From positions 4,464,001 to 4,528,000 of the forward strand of contig CM033113.1 in NCBI GenBank assembly GCA_019321725.1: a DNA stretch of 64,000 nucleotides, read 5' to 3'. Of the stretch, positions 1 through 15,709 are shown piece by piece (within the stretch, counting starts at the first letter, position 1; each line of letters starts with the position of its first letter). Origin of the DNA: Paulownia fortunei. Its lineage: Eukaryota; Streptophyta; Magnoliopsida; Lamiales; Paulowniaceae. Made by a program: the position numbers and the translations under genes. The notes beneath the pieces are model-generated. The model saw only the letters and a list, made by a program, of their open reading frames with translations. It was not told the DNA's origin and ran no database searches.

Positions 1-467
1 TTTTCCATTCAAAGTACTCTCTTACAACTTCCGTGTATATCATCAGCAAACAATAATATCTTAGCAACTTATGGCCACTATCTATGCAAACCACTTATAT
101 AAGTCAACCCTCATCTAATATTGTGTCCCAAAGCAGCATGTCATCCACTGATTGATTTATGAGTGCACAATCAAGCTCGATTGCGATTGAGTAAAACTTG
201 CATTTATCAAATTATTGATTACCCCCACAGTTGGTAGGTGCCTTGTCTTTGCTGAGTTCTTTGGGGAAGATTATTGAAGAACAGTGTGACAAAAATTAAG
301 AAGTGGAATTCTTGAACCATGTGACTGGAATGTGAACATAAACAGATACACTAAACAAGAAAGTAAAATGTTTTATTAAGTACAAACTGGTGGCTGTACT
401 AAGTATTAGAAGTCAAAACGATTTAATTTAACATGATGGACATGATTAAGCCACCTGATACACCCCT
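1..467. other. Intergenic / 3' flank of the BBX gene
   Basis: No coding signal was found on either strand. The stretch is AT-rich and lies downstream of the minus-strand BBX gene, so its right end probably includes that gene's 3' untranslated region. Confidence 0.5.
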
Positions 468-1209
468 TCAAGCTGTTTTCTTCAACCATTTACTATCGCC
501 ACGTCCATGATCTGATCTTTTGATTATTTTTCTTCTCTTCCGGCCTTTCAATGCCCTAAGCAATGGAGAAAACGAGAGATTACTAAGGAAACTCTTTATT
601 AAGAAATTTAAATATCAGGGTCGGATGATTTTTCAGCTCAACTGATGAACAAAAGAGTGAAAGGAGGAAGAAGGGACATACATGATAGGAAAACCTGGCA
701 GTTTCAATTGATGATGCAGCTTTGAATAACCCGAAACTTGAGCTGGAAAGGCCATCTCTTCTACTAGAAGACTCTTCACTGCTGGAAGAAGTCGAAGCCA
801 AAGTTGGAGGCAGAGACAATGGCACAACCTGATTTTCACTATCATCATCATCTTCATGAATACAATCACCATTTTCCTCCTCATCGTTGTTGTCTTCGTC
901 ATGTTGGTCCTCCTCATCTTCACCATCTTCATCTTCTGTGTTTCCATTTCCAGGATCACGATCTCCATCTATATTCCGGTGTCTTCCATTAACACATGCC
1001 TCACAGACAGAAACAGTGGGGCCGAGCTTGGGACCGGAGCCCGTCCATGGGGTTGGAGACTGGCAGGCATGGCATAGAAGAGTTCTTGTGTGTTTGGCCA
1101 CAAGAAAATTTGCCGTGTGAACCCTGGAATCACAATCCCAGCACAAGCTTGCTTGATCGGAGTCACAATACATTCTTGCAACCTTATTGCACAGCTCACA
1201 TTTCTTCAT
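468..1209 (-). CDS. Single B-box zinc finger protein, BBX28/29-like
   Basis: Likely nuclear zinc-binding transcription cofactor of the single-B-box BBX group, which in Arabidopsis acts in light signalling and flowering by binding other regulators. The protein starts at the ATG at 1209 (MKKCELCNK), preferred over an upstream codon because the B-box begins there. Residues 1-45 hold the zinc-ligand pattern (CELC, YCDSD, CWDCD, H), followed by the family signature CxACQSPTPW and VCEACV. A strongly acidic Asp/Glu stretch and a Ser-rich stretch follow. An intron is needed near the 3' end. Donor AG|GTTTTC after 695 joined to acceptor CTTAG|GG before 555 gives exons 695-1209 and 468-555, 200 aa, with a basic tail (GRKRRKIIKR). 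The alternative donor GTATGT after 682 gives a different 20-residue end with a stop at 493. Exon 1 is secure; the last about 25 residues are not. Confidence 0.85.
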
Positions 1210-1256
1210 TTTTTTTTCCCTGTTTCTTCTTTCTGCCCAAAACAAACCCTCTCGCC

Positions 1257-1263
1257 CTTTATA
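1257..1263 (-). promoter_or_regulatory. Candidate TATA box of the BBX gene
   Basis: TATAAAG on the minus strand, about 50 bases upstream of the chosen ATG at 1209. A pyrimidine/purine-skewed leader lies between them. Position and sequence fit a plant core promoter, but no transcription start is visible. Confidence 0.4.
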
Positions 1264-1264
1264 C

Positions 1265-3040
1265 TCTTTTAAATAATGGGTTTCTCCTAATGGTTGGAGT
1301 ACTATGTTTCAAGTACTGTTAGGTCCTGTTTTATAGTATACTGGTTCCCTGGTATTCCGGCTGAAACAGAGGAAATGAATTTAAAAACAGGGGAAAGGAG
1401 TGCAAGTTGCAAATTGCTGGAGTCTGTTTATTAGGTTTCTTATATGGAGTATATGCTATGGCAACTTGAACTCAAATTGTTTTCTTTCTGTGGGACTTGT
1501 AGGGATGAAATTTTTATACATCAGCAACCCCCACCCCCACCCCACCCCCCGAGAGTGTGTGCTAGTATAAATTTCTCTTCTTATATTTTGTTGCTTCATC
1601 AAAGGGATGAGATGTTAAGATCATCTAAGAGATTGGGGATTGAGTAGTAAGATTAGTAGCAATTGCATTATTGCATAGTTTGTAAGTTGTCATAGTGAGT
1701 CAATAGAATCGTGTTTTCTTTTTCCTCCCTAAATTATAAGAATATCAATAAATATTTAATGTGTTTTTATCGACCTTAGCTACCTCTTGCTATACATCTC
1801 ATGTAGCCATTTCACATAATAATCACTACCTCTAAACATAAGTTACGGATATTCCGGATATTCTAGGAAAACAATCCCTAGAAAATTTTCTTAAAAAAAA
1901 AAAAAAAACATTTGGTAGTAGCTTTTGTTCTGATGTATTCTTGTTTTCGCTAGTAATTCCACCCCCCCCCCCCCCACACCCCCACTCCTCTCTGTTTCAA
2001 TTTTTCTTTTTCTTTTATTATCCTTTTGTCATATTTGAATTGTAATTTTGTTGGTTTCAATTTTGCTGAGGTTAAGACAACAATTATCACTTGCCATCAC
2101 TATATATGTTGTGAATTATTATTTAATGACTTGTTATTGTGATTTGATATAAGTCCATTGATATGCCTAATCATTTATCTTGTAAAAGAAAAATTATCAA
2201 GATTAAGATGTAAAGATCATCAAGTAAGCATAGGAGCACACGACATACAACCAAATTAGGTCGGGTCTAATGACAAACACTCTTTACATCATGCATCACC
2301 AAAATGATAGCATCATCTCTATATTGTATACAGATACAATAATTATAGTGTTGATCCACGAAACAAAGCTAAGATATATTATCACTTGTTACATTTTAAA
2401 ATTGTAAAATAAATGATAATTCATATATTAGTGTAGTGATTAATTAAATTACCGTGATTTTTTTTGTGATTTTTTTTTATAAAATAAAGCATTATAGATA
2501 TGCACTTATAATGTCTTTGTTTTTGGTTTTTGTTTTCTGATGTTGATGGTGTGCCTCGACAAATTTTGTTGAACGACAATGAGAGATCAAACAAATAAGT
2601 TTAAGATAAAACAAAGCAAAGGGTATGATCAAGTCCTTGTCCATGGCACAAGGAGTGGAATTAGTGGGCCTTTGATACGACTGCGTCTTCAGTTTTGGGC
2701 CTACTTATTTAATAATTGTTTGGTTGTCTTTATTACACATTTGAATAGACGACCCAACCCCAGTCGGCCAGCAAACCCGTCTGTAAATCCAAACCCGCCC
2801 CTGTTGGTTGGGGTTATTATCGTCAATAGACTTTTCTTTATCATTTCCAATTTTAAAATTGATTGAAATGAATTTTGAGTACGAGCACAAGGAAAGAGAA
2901 AAAATAATTTGATTTCTACATGTAATAGAATTAATAATCATAGTATAAATTAGAGGAGGTAAAATAGTATTTTCAGAAAAATATGAAAACACATGGAGTT
3001 ACTAGTTTGGGGACATTGAGGCAGTGAGACCATGCTTCTT
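1265..3040. other. Intergenic, upstream of the BBX gene
   Basis: AT-rich, with a poly-A run near 1890 and a poly-C run near 1963-1975. No gene or recognisable element was found. Short open frames here (for example 2579-2866) have no family resemblance. The BBX upstream regulatory region should lie in the first few hundred bases. Confidence 0.4.
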
Positions 3041-4218
3041 GGAATTTTTAGCGAAATATTATAATTTAATAAAATATTTATTATAATACTATAAAATGGT
3101 TAGGAATTATAAAATTATGGTAAAGCGTTATCGCGAATAATATTTTTAATAATATTTTTTTTAAACAATCAAAAGTTGAAAATGTTGTCCCATCTAACGC
3201 TTTCAATCTAAAAGTGTTGCGTCACGTGACACTTGCAATTTGTCCAATTCAAATTGAAAGCATTACGCCATGTAACGCTTCCAATTTAAAGTTTACTTAA
3301 GTTTTTTTTTTTAATTTAATTTGGTTAATATAGTTTTACTTAACTAATGTAGTGTATTCATACTATGTTATTTATTCATATTATATGTATATCTATAATT
3401 TATTCATATTATGTATATTTAGTATTTTATGTAATTATAATGTTATACACATAAATATAAAAATTAAATTTTTAAATAAAATTTAAACAATAATTAAAAA
3501 AATAATTATATAAATGAATAGAATAATCAAATTAAACATATTATGTACAATAATCAGTAATGTCCGTCAATATCACAATCACGTGGCTGCCTATTCATGT
3601 GCCCTCGAGCTCTCTTTCCCTATCACAATATTTTGATAGTACTGCACAGAATAGGGGAAAGAGAGGTAGAGGGCATAAAAATAGGCGATCACGTGGTTGT
3701 GGTACTAATGAACATTACTGATTATTGTACATAATATGTTTAATTTGATTACTCTATTAATTTATAATATTTTTTTTAATAATTATTTAAATTTTATTTA
3801 AAAATTTAATTTTTATATTTACTTATATAACATTATAATTACATAAAATGTTAAATACACATAATATGAATAAATTATAAATATACATATAATATGAATA
3901 AACTACATTAATTTAATTAAAATTACATTAACTTAATTAAATCAAAAAAATAATACTTCAAATTAAAAGCGTTATGTCAAATAACGCTTTCAATTTGAAT
4001 TAGAGCAACTGGAAGCGTTACGTCATGTGACACAACACTTCCAATTGAACTGAAAGCGTTACGTGCGGTAACGCTTTCAAATTTTAATGATTATAAAAAA
4101 AATATATTATTGAAATTATTATTTGTGATAACGCTTTGTTATAATTCCATAATTTCTAAATATTTTACGGTATTATGATAAATATTTTATTAAATTATAA
4201 TATTTCACTAAAATACCC
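3041..4218. mobile_element. Fold-back / long-TIR non-autonomous element
   Basis: The two halves are inverted copies: the left arm (about 3041-3600) matches the reverse complement of the right arm (about 3660-4218) from outer ends (GCGAAATATTATAATTTAAT against GTGAAATATTATAATTTAAT) to an inner CACGTGG-containing centre near 3590-3690. Each arm carries repeated motifs around AAGCGTTACG. No protein is encoded and no clear target-site duplication was found. Arms of about 550 bases suggest a Mutator-like or fold-back MITE. It could form a long hairpin RNA if transcribed. Confidence 0.75.
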
Positions 4219-5864
4219 CATACTCTATCTATCTAGACCAAAAACAAATAATTTGATGACAAAAAAATAATATCCAAACTTGTTCATGATAAGTTAGGTG
4301 GACATGTCCCATTTCACACAAGAATTCAATATTTATAACCATGTTGTAATCCTATTCGGTATCACATAAAAAGGCACGCGACATAGATGAGAATTATATA
4401 ATATATATATATAATATTTGAAATCTTCCACTTTAACAATTAATTTTTGTGGTTAAATTTTTTCAAAATTCGGAAGAATTGCTATCAGAAGAGAAAATTT
4501 GTAATTTCATAGGTGGTGATATTCGAATTAAAATGATTTCCTCAAACTAAGTTGTAAGCTAATATTTGTGACTCAAAAGTATTTGTTAGATAAAATTTTC
4601 ATAAGTTCAACGTGCACAAATAAAAGAGCTCAATGAATTATAAAAACTATTGCTTAAGTCGTTTTAATATAAATTGCACCAAAACACTTTAGTTTCTTGA
4701 TCTAACTTTTCTGATTGAACCTACTTTGGAGTTTGTAGTAGTACTTACATGATTGCAATATCTATTGGTTGAGGCGGTTGTCAATTGGGTTGGGCTGATC
4801 CGATTCATTTCTTTGCAAATTTTGGGTAACCCGTTATACAAAATTGCAAGCTTAAAGTTTGGGCTGGTTTTGGCTTTGTTATGTTTTGCTGGTCCAAAAC
4901 TGTGATTTGCCAAATGTATGTATATATGTATATGTAGGCAGTAGGCACGTGTGTGTGTGTGTGTGTACAGCGATATATGCATATACTCGATGCCACGCAC
5001 TTCCATCGCCTCCTTTAGCGCCGCCGCCATGGCTGACCCTTTACGGCGGCGCTTCCATTCCCATTCTCCTAGGACTTGTCCCCGAATGAATTCCACATTT
5101 TCTGTGGCACCAACTTCTCCCAACTTTCCAAAATCCTCTTCCCTCATGTACCTATCTTCGAAATTGAAATATAAAAACTGTCAAGTAATATTTTTTTATT
5201 TCATTTTTTGGGGATGTGATGGTGCTAGTAAGTTTCTGAAATTAAGTTTCTTAAATTTTAATTATTTACCCTTTTCTTATTCTTTTCTTAAAACTTTTCA
5301 TATCAATGATTTATATAGTTGGATTACCTAAATTAACGAACCTGTAAATATAACGTAAATACATGAATTGAAGCTATATAAGAATCTGGAACTTTATGTA
5401 AATGAAAATTTATTCAAGGGTTCGATTTGAAAGGAGGTGAGTGAAGTTGAATGAAGTTTCCAGTCTAATTAAAGAATGACATTTTATTACAAATTGGGAT
5501 ATCCAAATAGCCTTGTGGGAAATGACTAAACAAAAAAAAAATGAGGGAAGTAGGCCATGAAAATGATGAAAGTAATATAGGACAAATTGGAAATCCAATC
5601 TGATGGCTGTAGGATATTACTTTTGACTTTGAAGTCTGTTTCACGATTAAAGCATTGATAGAATATTGAAACAAGGAAACCAAAATAAGGAATCTTCCTT
5701 ATCCTTGTAAGAAAAAGCATGTTGGAATCTAAAATTCAATGAATTATGCCCAAGAGCTTCTGCAACTGAACAACAGCCCTTTGCCTAGGGGCCCTTGGCG
5801 GAAGTTTCCAGCAAAAAGAGAGATAAGAAATGAGGTGTCTTTTTATTTATAAATTAGTGTGTGC
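4219..5864. other. Intergenic, upstream of G1
   Basis: Holds a (GT)n microsatellite at about 4949-4966 and a GC-richer patch at 4995-5145 with a Kozak-like GCCGCCGCCATGG. Neither strand of that patch gives a protein I recognise. The rest is AT-rich, without genes, and should include the G1 promoter. Confidence 0.4.
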
Positions 5865-5870
5865 TATAAA
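5865..5870 (+). promoter_or_regulatory. Candidate TATA box of G1
   Basis: TATAAA in the context GTGCTATAAAAAAG, about 110 bases before the G1 start codon at 5977. This spacing allows an 80-base leader. Only sequence and position support it. Confidence 0.4.
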
Positions 5871-5976
5871 AAAGAAATAGCCTCAGACCGTGTCATTTAT
5901 GTCATCCAGTAATGGAGTCAATTCAGTAAACTTGTATTTTCACAATGCCATTCTTACCAAGGAGTTCCACAGAATC

Positions 5977-8900
5977 ATGATTAGTACCAGAAATATGCTG
6001 AAACCTTTCCTTCAATTACTGATGATCATTATTTTTACGCATTACCATGATGGAGTTTGCCCGGAAACTGACACCATCAATGGCACTCTAGTGCTTAAGG
6101 ATTCGGATACCATAGATTCCTCTGGCAAGCAATTCACCTTAGGATTTTTCAGCCCCAATGGCACCACCAACCGCTATTTCGGCATATGGTACTATGTTTC
6201 TCCGGCATCCATCACCTGGGTCGCGAATCGCGAGCAGCCCCTCAATGATACATCTGGAGCTGTGTCAATGTCCTCCAACAACATTGTACTCATGAATGGA
6301 AACAAAGAGATTATATGGTCATCTAATGTTGCATCATCTCTTCCTATGAATACAACTGCCCAGCTATTGAATTCAGGGAACCTTGTCCTGAGAGATACTT
6401 CAAGTGGAAGTATACTATGGGAGAGTCACAGGCATCCAGTTGACTCATTTTTACCGACAATGAGAGTGAGCCACCACCCCAGAACTGATGAAAGGGTTGC
6501 ATTAAATTCCTGGAGAAGCTTTCAAGATCCGGGTCGTGGAAATTTTACTTCGGGTGTCCACGCGGTTGGCATTCCGCAAATTTACATATGGGATAAAGGC
6601 ATTCCACGTTGGCGGAGCGGCCCATGGAATGGCCAAATTTTGACTGGGGTCACCGACTTGTTCTCTGTGTATGTCAATGGTTTCAGTGTGGCAACTGAAG
6701 AAGATGGCACGGTCTATTTCACTCGATCTTTTCAACAAAGGTTCTTGTCAAGAAATTTCTTAGATGCAGATGGATTTCTTGTGGAGGCTTTGTGGGATGA
6801 TCAGCAGAATGATTGGAATGTTACATGGACTGCCCCAAAAGACGAGTGCGATTTTTACAATAAGTGTGGTCCATTTTCCCTTTGTTACAGTAAGGATACA
6901 CCAATTTGTAGTTGTTTGAGAGGGTATGAGCCTATGAATACTGTGGAATGGGGTAGCGGGATTTGGAGTAGTGGATGTGTGAGGAGAACTCCATTGCAGT
7001 GTGAGAGAGTAACTAATGCAAATGACAAAAACAAAGAGGATGGATTTTCCAGGCTAACTTTCATCAAAGTGCCAGACTTCATGCAGTGGTCATCGGGTGT
7101 AGAAAATGAATGCAGAAGCCTGTGCTTGAGGAATTGCTCCTGCTTGGCCTATGCATATGATGCTGGCATTGGCTGTATGTTTTGGAGTGGAACCTTAATT
7201 GATGTTCAGAAATTCGACGGTGATGTAGGGTCAGATTTCTATATTCGTGTTGCCTATTCAGAACTTGGTAATTTTTGCTCTCTTTGAAAATTCTACTTAG
7301 CAAGCTTTTGTTACACTAGTTAGTTTGCCGCACTCTGCTGTTTCTGTTTATTTCTTCTTCATAATTTTTAGATTTTCTTCACCAACATATTCAGCAAGAC
7401 ATCATTAATTTCAAAATTTCTCTGTTAGTAATCAGCATATTATGGGAAAAGTGAAATGTGGAATGTAATGAATTGACAAGAAAGGTCACTCCTTGTATAT
7501 GTGACTGTAGTTGTTAATTTAGACGTTTGTTTTGTTTTGTTTCAGATAAGGAGGACCATAAAGTAGTTGTTATAGTTTCAGTGATCGCTGGTTTGTTTGC
7601 TGCATGTGTTTGCCTACTTTTATCCTGGTGGATGTGTAAGCGAAGAGGTAAACATGCTACTTCAGCGTATGAAAAATGGGAAAAAGGTCTATCTGATTCA
7701 AGTGAAATTGTGCTTCGAAGTGACCTGGATAAAGTTAGCATACAAGAATTGCCATTGTACAGTTTTGAGATGTTAGCAAATGCCACTAATAATTTTAACA
7801 TGGCAAATAAGCTAGGGATGGGTGGTTTTGGTCTTGTTTATAAGGTGAATTTTCTTCTTATTAATGCCCAGATTTGTTTTGCGTGAAATTTATTCATACT
7901 AACTTTGCTGTTTGTTTCTAGGGAAAATTGGCAAATGGAAAAGAAGTTGCAGTGAAGAGGCTTTCGGCAGCTTCAGGACAAGGCCTTGAAGAGTTTATGA
8001 ATGAAGTGGTTGTGATTTCTAAACTCCAACACCGCAATCTTGTTAGACTACTAGGATACTGTGTGGAGAAAGGGGAAAAGATGTTAATCTATGAATACTT
8101 GCAGAATGGAAGCTTAGATGCCTTTCTCTTTGGTCAGTCCACTTCTCTTTTATTTTACTGTTCCAGTGTATCCAAATTTGCTTCACGTACCACTGTATCC
8201 AACATTTTGCTACAACAAAGTCGTCTTAACACATTGTTTAGTTCATTTTTCAGATAAAACACAACATGTTTTTGATTGGAGGAAACGATTCAGCATTATT
8301 GAAGCAATAGCTCGGGGCCTCCTATATCTTCACAGGGACTCCAGGCTGAGGATAATTCACCGAGACTTGAAGCCCAGCAACATATTGCTGGATGAGGATT
8401 GGATTCCAAAGATTTCAGATTTTGGAATGGCAAGAATATTTGGAGGCAACCAACATCAAGCCAACACGGGAAGAGTCGTGGGAACATAGTCTGTATTTAC
8501 TCAACATTTATTCAGTCCTTTTAGATTTTATCTGAGGGCTGTTAGCTAATACATTTGTGTTGCATTGCAGCGGATACATGGCTCCTGAATACGCAATGAG
8601 GGGCCGATTTTCTGAAAAATCTGATGTCTTCAGTTTTGGAGTTCTCGTATTGGAGATCATAAGTGGGAAAAGGAACACTAGCTTCTATAATGATGATTTA
8701 TCTTTAGGCCTTTTGGGATACGTAAGTTGCTTTAAATTTGTTAAACAAAAATTGATCCTTGATTGTTGAGGTACCCTGTGTGAAAATTGAAACATAAAGA
8801 AGTTAGATTATTTATCTGTAACTAATGATCAGGCTGAAATAAGTTGCGCCAAATATGTTTTATTCCAATCTAACGTTTTTAACTATTTTCCTCAGGCGTG

Positions 8901-9186
8901 GAAATTGTGGAAGGAAGACAATGCATTGGATCTGATAGATAAGAGGATATTGAGTTCAAGCTTCCGGGCGGAGATCATGAGATGCATCCACATTGGATTA
9001 TTGTGTGTCCAAGAATCCCCGGTAAATAGGCCCAGCACATCAACTGTTCTGTCAATGTTGAGCAGTGAAATAGTTGATTTGCTGGTGCCGGAGCATCCAG
9101 GATTTACGGATAGGGTGAGTTACTCTCCCATCGGATCTTCTTCCTGCGCCAATAAAATCACTCTCTCAGTGCCAGAGGGCCGGTGA
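5977..9186 (+). CDS. G1: G-type lectin S-receptor-like Ser/Thr kinase (SD-1 group)
   Basis: Plasma-membrane receptor kinase, 825 aa. Exons: 5977-7267, 7546-7844, 7922-8132, 8254-8488, 8571-8721, 8896-9186; all joins keep phase with GT-AG borders. Start chosen at 5977 because a signal peptide follows at once; no ATG context favours the upstream frame extension. Domains: B-lectin about 30-150, S-locus glycoprotein with WRSGPWNG about 190-290, EGF-like ([10 protein letters not shown]) about 290-325, PAN about 340-425, membrane span about 440-460, kinase about 510-780, C-terminal tail ending GR. Active-site residues are present: GMGGFG loop, Lys about 542, HRD Asp about 638, DFG Asp about 656, APEYA. 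This is an RD kinase and looks active. It has six exons where its paralogues have seven; the missing intron is reduced to 18 coding bases at 7648-7665. Ligand unknown. Confidence 0.93.
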
Positions 9187-9542
9187 GCACGTAACACCAG
9201 AACAAAAAAGTTATCGAAATAGGTTCATTTTTCTTACATGTAAATACAGGGTTTATTACATGTGGAATTTCTTATGATATTTCCAATTGTACTTATGTCT
9301 ACTACAATGCCAAAAAAAAAAAGAAAAAAGTCAATTTGTGCAATTCTTGGGTAGTCATGGCATAATCCCAGCACCTTCTCCTAATAACCCAAATTCCACA
9401 TCCAACAACCCTACAATTAATCCCCACATTCAGAATGAGAAGCCCAACATGGCCCGATTTGCTCTGTCTTGACCCACGACATTCAGTTGAAGGTTCGTTT
9501 GGTCTTCGTCTAGTGACTCGGAGGTATGAATTTAAATGCCAT
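9187..9542. other. 3' flank of G1, duplicated at 20255-20610
   Basis: Non-coding sequence after the G1 stop. It is clearly the same sequence as at 20255-20610, including an A-rich tract near 9309. It probably holds the G1 3' untranslated region. Confidence 0.6.
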
Positions 9543-11034
9543 TGATGCAGTTAAAACTTGAGCATCAAATATATTTATCTTTTTCATGTAATCTATACCG
9601 CAAATTCATAGTTATGTGAATCCAATTTTCATGGATACATGATTTTATATCTAATTTGCAAAACAACAAAGAGTTGGGAGGGATGCTCGAATTCCCAATG
9701 TACCCCTCCATTCAAATCAGAAATCGAATGTATGGAGAATAATAAGATATATTCGGATATCGAGTCATAATTAATTAAGAAGTTCGGTTAAAGTATCATT
9801 CTCTTTTCTTATTCAATACTCACTACAATTAGATTATAATTCCTCCAACCAAGGCTAAAAAGGCCAAAGAGTATTAATCATGTGGGCTTGAACCCATAAG
9901 TACGGAAGGTTAGACCTAATTATTATGTTGTGTATCATACTTGTTAAGTTTAATTGGTTAGACTAAATTTAGGTCACATTCATGTAGAAAAAGCAGGTCA
10001 ATAAATCCGATAAATGAAAATGGATAGACTTTTCAAACTTCAAAAGTAGAGAGAGAGAGAGATTTCATTTTTTTTTTTTCATTCTTATACTCATATGAAA
10101 ATAATGAAATAATAATACAGAGAGAATCAAAGCTCAAACCCGAAGATGAACGATAAGACAAGGAGAGGCTACATGTAATGGCTGATGAAGTCTCCAATTT
10201 TTCCTCACATCTTTTCTCGACAATTACCACAGACGGCGCCATTTGATGTATCATGAAATAAATACACCAAGAAATGTAAAATAGAACTACAAACCTTAAC
10301 CTAATTACGTGGAGCAGATGGATCTACACTTGCCCATGAGTAATACTGGTTCTACTTGTAAAGTGCTGGGGAGTATCTAGCGTAAACACTCCGAACTTTA
10401 AATCAGTAATCAAACTTTTCTCTATATCCTCAATATCAATTGAGAAATATATTTCGAATAATGGAAAGTGAACTATTTTCTTAGGGTTTAAGGCTTATAA
10501 AGTAATCTTACTTGGAGCAAAAGAGAAATTTTGCCCATATTTTGTTATAACTATTTAATAGACACGTCACCAATCTAATAATAATTTATCTGATATAATA
10601 TTCTCTGTCATTATTTATAGATAACTATTTAATTTTGTTCTTTTGTGCTAATTACCAAATCATCTCAATCTCATGTTAACTCTTTCAAACCAAACAGACC
10701 AGCCCACCTCTTGCCTCGTTATCTTTTATTAACTCTCCTAAGTTAATCGGATCTGGTCAGCTCACCCTTATGCTTCATTATTTCTTGTTAACTCTCCCAA
10801 ACTGATTGGATCAAGTCGTCTCAGTTTAGGTAGATAATTGTGGGAGATCCGATCTCTACTACTTAAAGGATAATTATTATTAAATAAGTTTCAAACTGTT
10901 AGCTCTGTCTTATCTCAACCTTAGGAGCCTTAGATATCACCATTAATTCCACAAGCATGAATTAGGAGAACACTAAATCCACTAATATTAAAATCAATAT
11001 CTACTTATCATGAATAAGGCCCAATCAATGCCAT
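9543..11034. other. Block present only in duplication copy A1, candidate insertion
   Basis: About 1.5 kb with no counterpart in copy A2, where the flanks lie close together (about 20610-20630). It is bounded by the 8-base direct repeat AATGCCAT at 9535-9542 and 11027-11034, as expected of an 8-bp target-site duplication. No terminal inverted repeats and no protein were recognised. It includes a (GA)n tract near 10050 and an imperfect tandem repeat of about 58 bases near 10710-10825. A deletion in copy A2 is the alternative. Confidence 0.35.
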
Positions 11035-11049
11035 GTCAACCATAAACAT

Positions 11050-12367
11050 AAACGGAGCCTAATCCTCAAGGTAACAATGTCTTCTTTTTTTTTTTCTTCT
11101 TTTTTTCCTCTCTCGAGGAAAAAAACCCGTAAAATTGTTTTGGCATGTTGTAAATGAAAAACTGATATAAATGTCACTATGAGCAAGTGGGGCCCCTCCT
11201 AAATTCCCCTGAATCAACATTCTTCATGGAGCCCTACTTTCTATGCTCCTTTTCCATCCCCGACATAACTGAAAAATTTCTTCATTCTACTCTATCAAAA
11301 AGATATAGCAGTCTTGTTAGGCAACCAAATGAGATGGGCATGACCCAATTCCTAATTGAAATTGTGGTCGTTTTCTGTTTTTTTTCGTGAGTATTGGATT
11401 GATTTTTTTGGAAATTTGACGCCAACCAATTGAGTAGTTAAATGTGTAAAGGATATTTTATAAAATTATCATGTATGAATGTATGGATCAACTGTATATA
11501 ACTCTATTAAAGTAGTGACACTTGTATGATACAAAATGAGCATTCATATTAGTTATTGAATTCGGATTGAAAATGATATATTTGGTAAATATCAAACCTA
11601 TTGGCACACTTAATTATAAATAAATTAGATTTTAATTCAAATCTAATTCAAATTAAATTATAGAAAACCTTTTCAATTTATCACAACAGGTGGACCTTTT
11701 TAGTTAAACATTCATTAATAAATGGCATTCTACTTATAAATTTCTATGGCTATGTTTCGTTGTTTTTATCGAAACAAAACTCTTTTTAATTTTTATTTTA
11801 AATAAAATTAAATATATATTATATTTTTTAATAATTTTTTTATTAATATATTACATTTTTCATTGGAGATGTGTACTCATTCTCCCTTTCACCTGTAATA
11901 AAATCAAATATTCCTATAGGAATTTTAGGTGGCTATGGAAAGAGATTGATGCAATTCTATTAAACAAACATGGGCACTTTCAGTAGTGTGAATCGACGAA
12001 ACAACTGTTGCGCATTCTGACAAAATAGAAATCCAATCCGCTGGCATGGCACATGCAAAGACGCTGACGTGGATATCCACCTCCTATTACTTAAAAAAAT
12101 AAAAATTACAATACTAGCTACTTACATTAATTTTAAGTTAAACATTTTCACTTGTTTGGGGAAACCAATACTGTTCAAAGTATTTCAGAAGAGCTTATCC
12201 ATGGTAATAATAAGAGCAAGCAGAACTGAGCAATGGTCAATTCTAAAGCCCTGATGCAGAAATTTCTGAGAAGAAAGAAAATGGGACGTTCTTTCTGGTA
12301 ATTTTTAGCTTTAGTTCTATCTTTTGGCCATTGGCACAATATCTTCTTAGCAAGTAGAGATCAAAAA
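11050..12367 (+). promoter_or_regulatory. Upstream region of G2, conserved with that of G3
   Basis: Non-coding and nearly the same as 20625-21950 upstream of G3. The most conserved part (about 11990-12367) includes GCTGACGTGGATATCCACC, with a TGACG/ACGT core of the kind bound by plant bZIP factors. No TATA box stands out. The promoter is therefore shared, and G2 and G3 probably started with the same expression pattern. Confidence 0.4.

Positions 12368-15709
<3,342 letters not shown>

Noticed and set aside
4689..5331. Overlapping open frames on both strands around a GC-rich patch, with a Kozak-like GCCGCCGCCATGG
   Set aside because: Neither translation resembles a family I know. The plus frame turns into low-complexity hydrophobic sequence and the minus frame runs through the (GT)n repeat. 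Kept as a note in the spacer only.
7648..7665. Treating GT...AG at 7648-7665 as a spliced intron in G1
   Set aside because: Eighteen bases is far below the size plant spliceosomes remove, and the frame is open without splicing.
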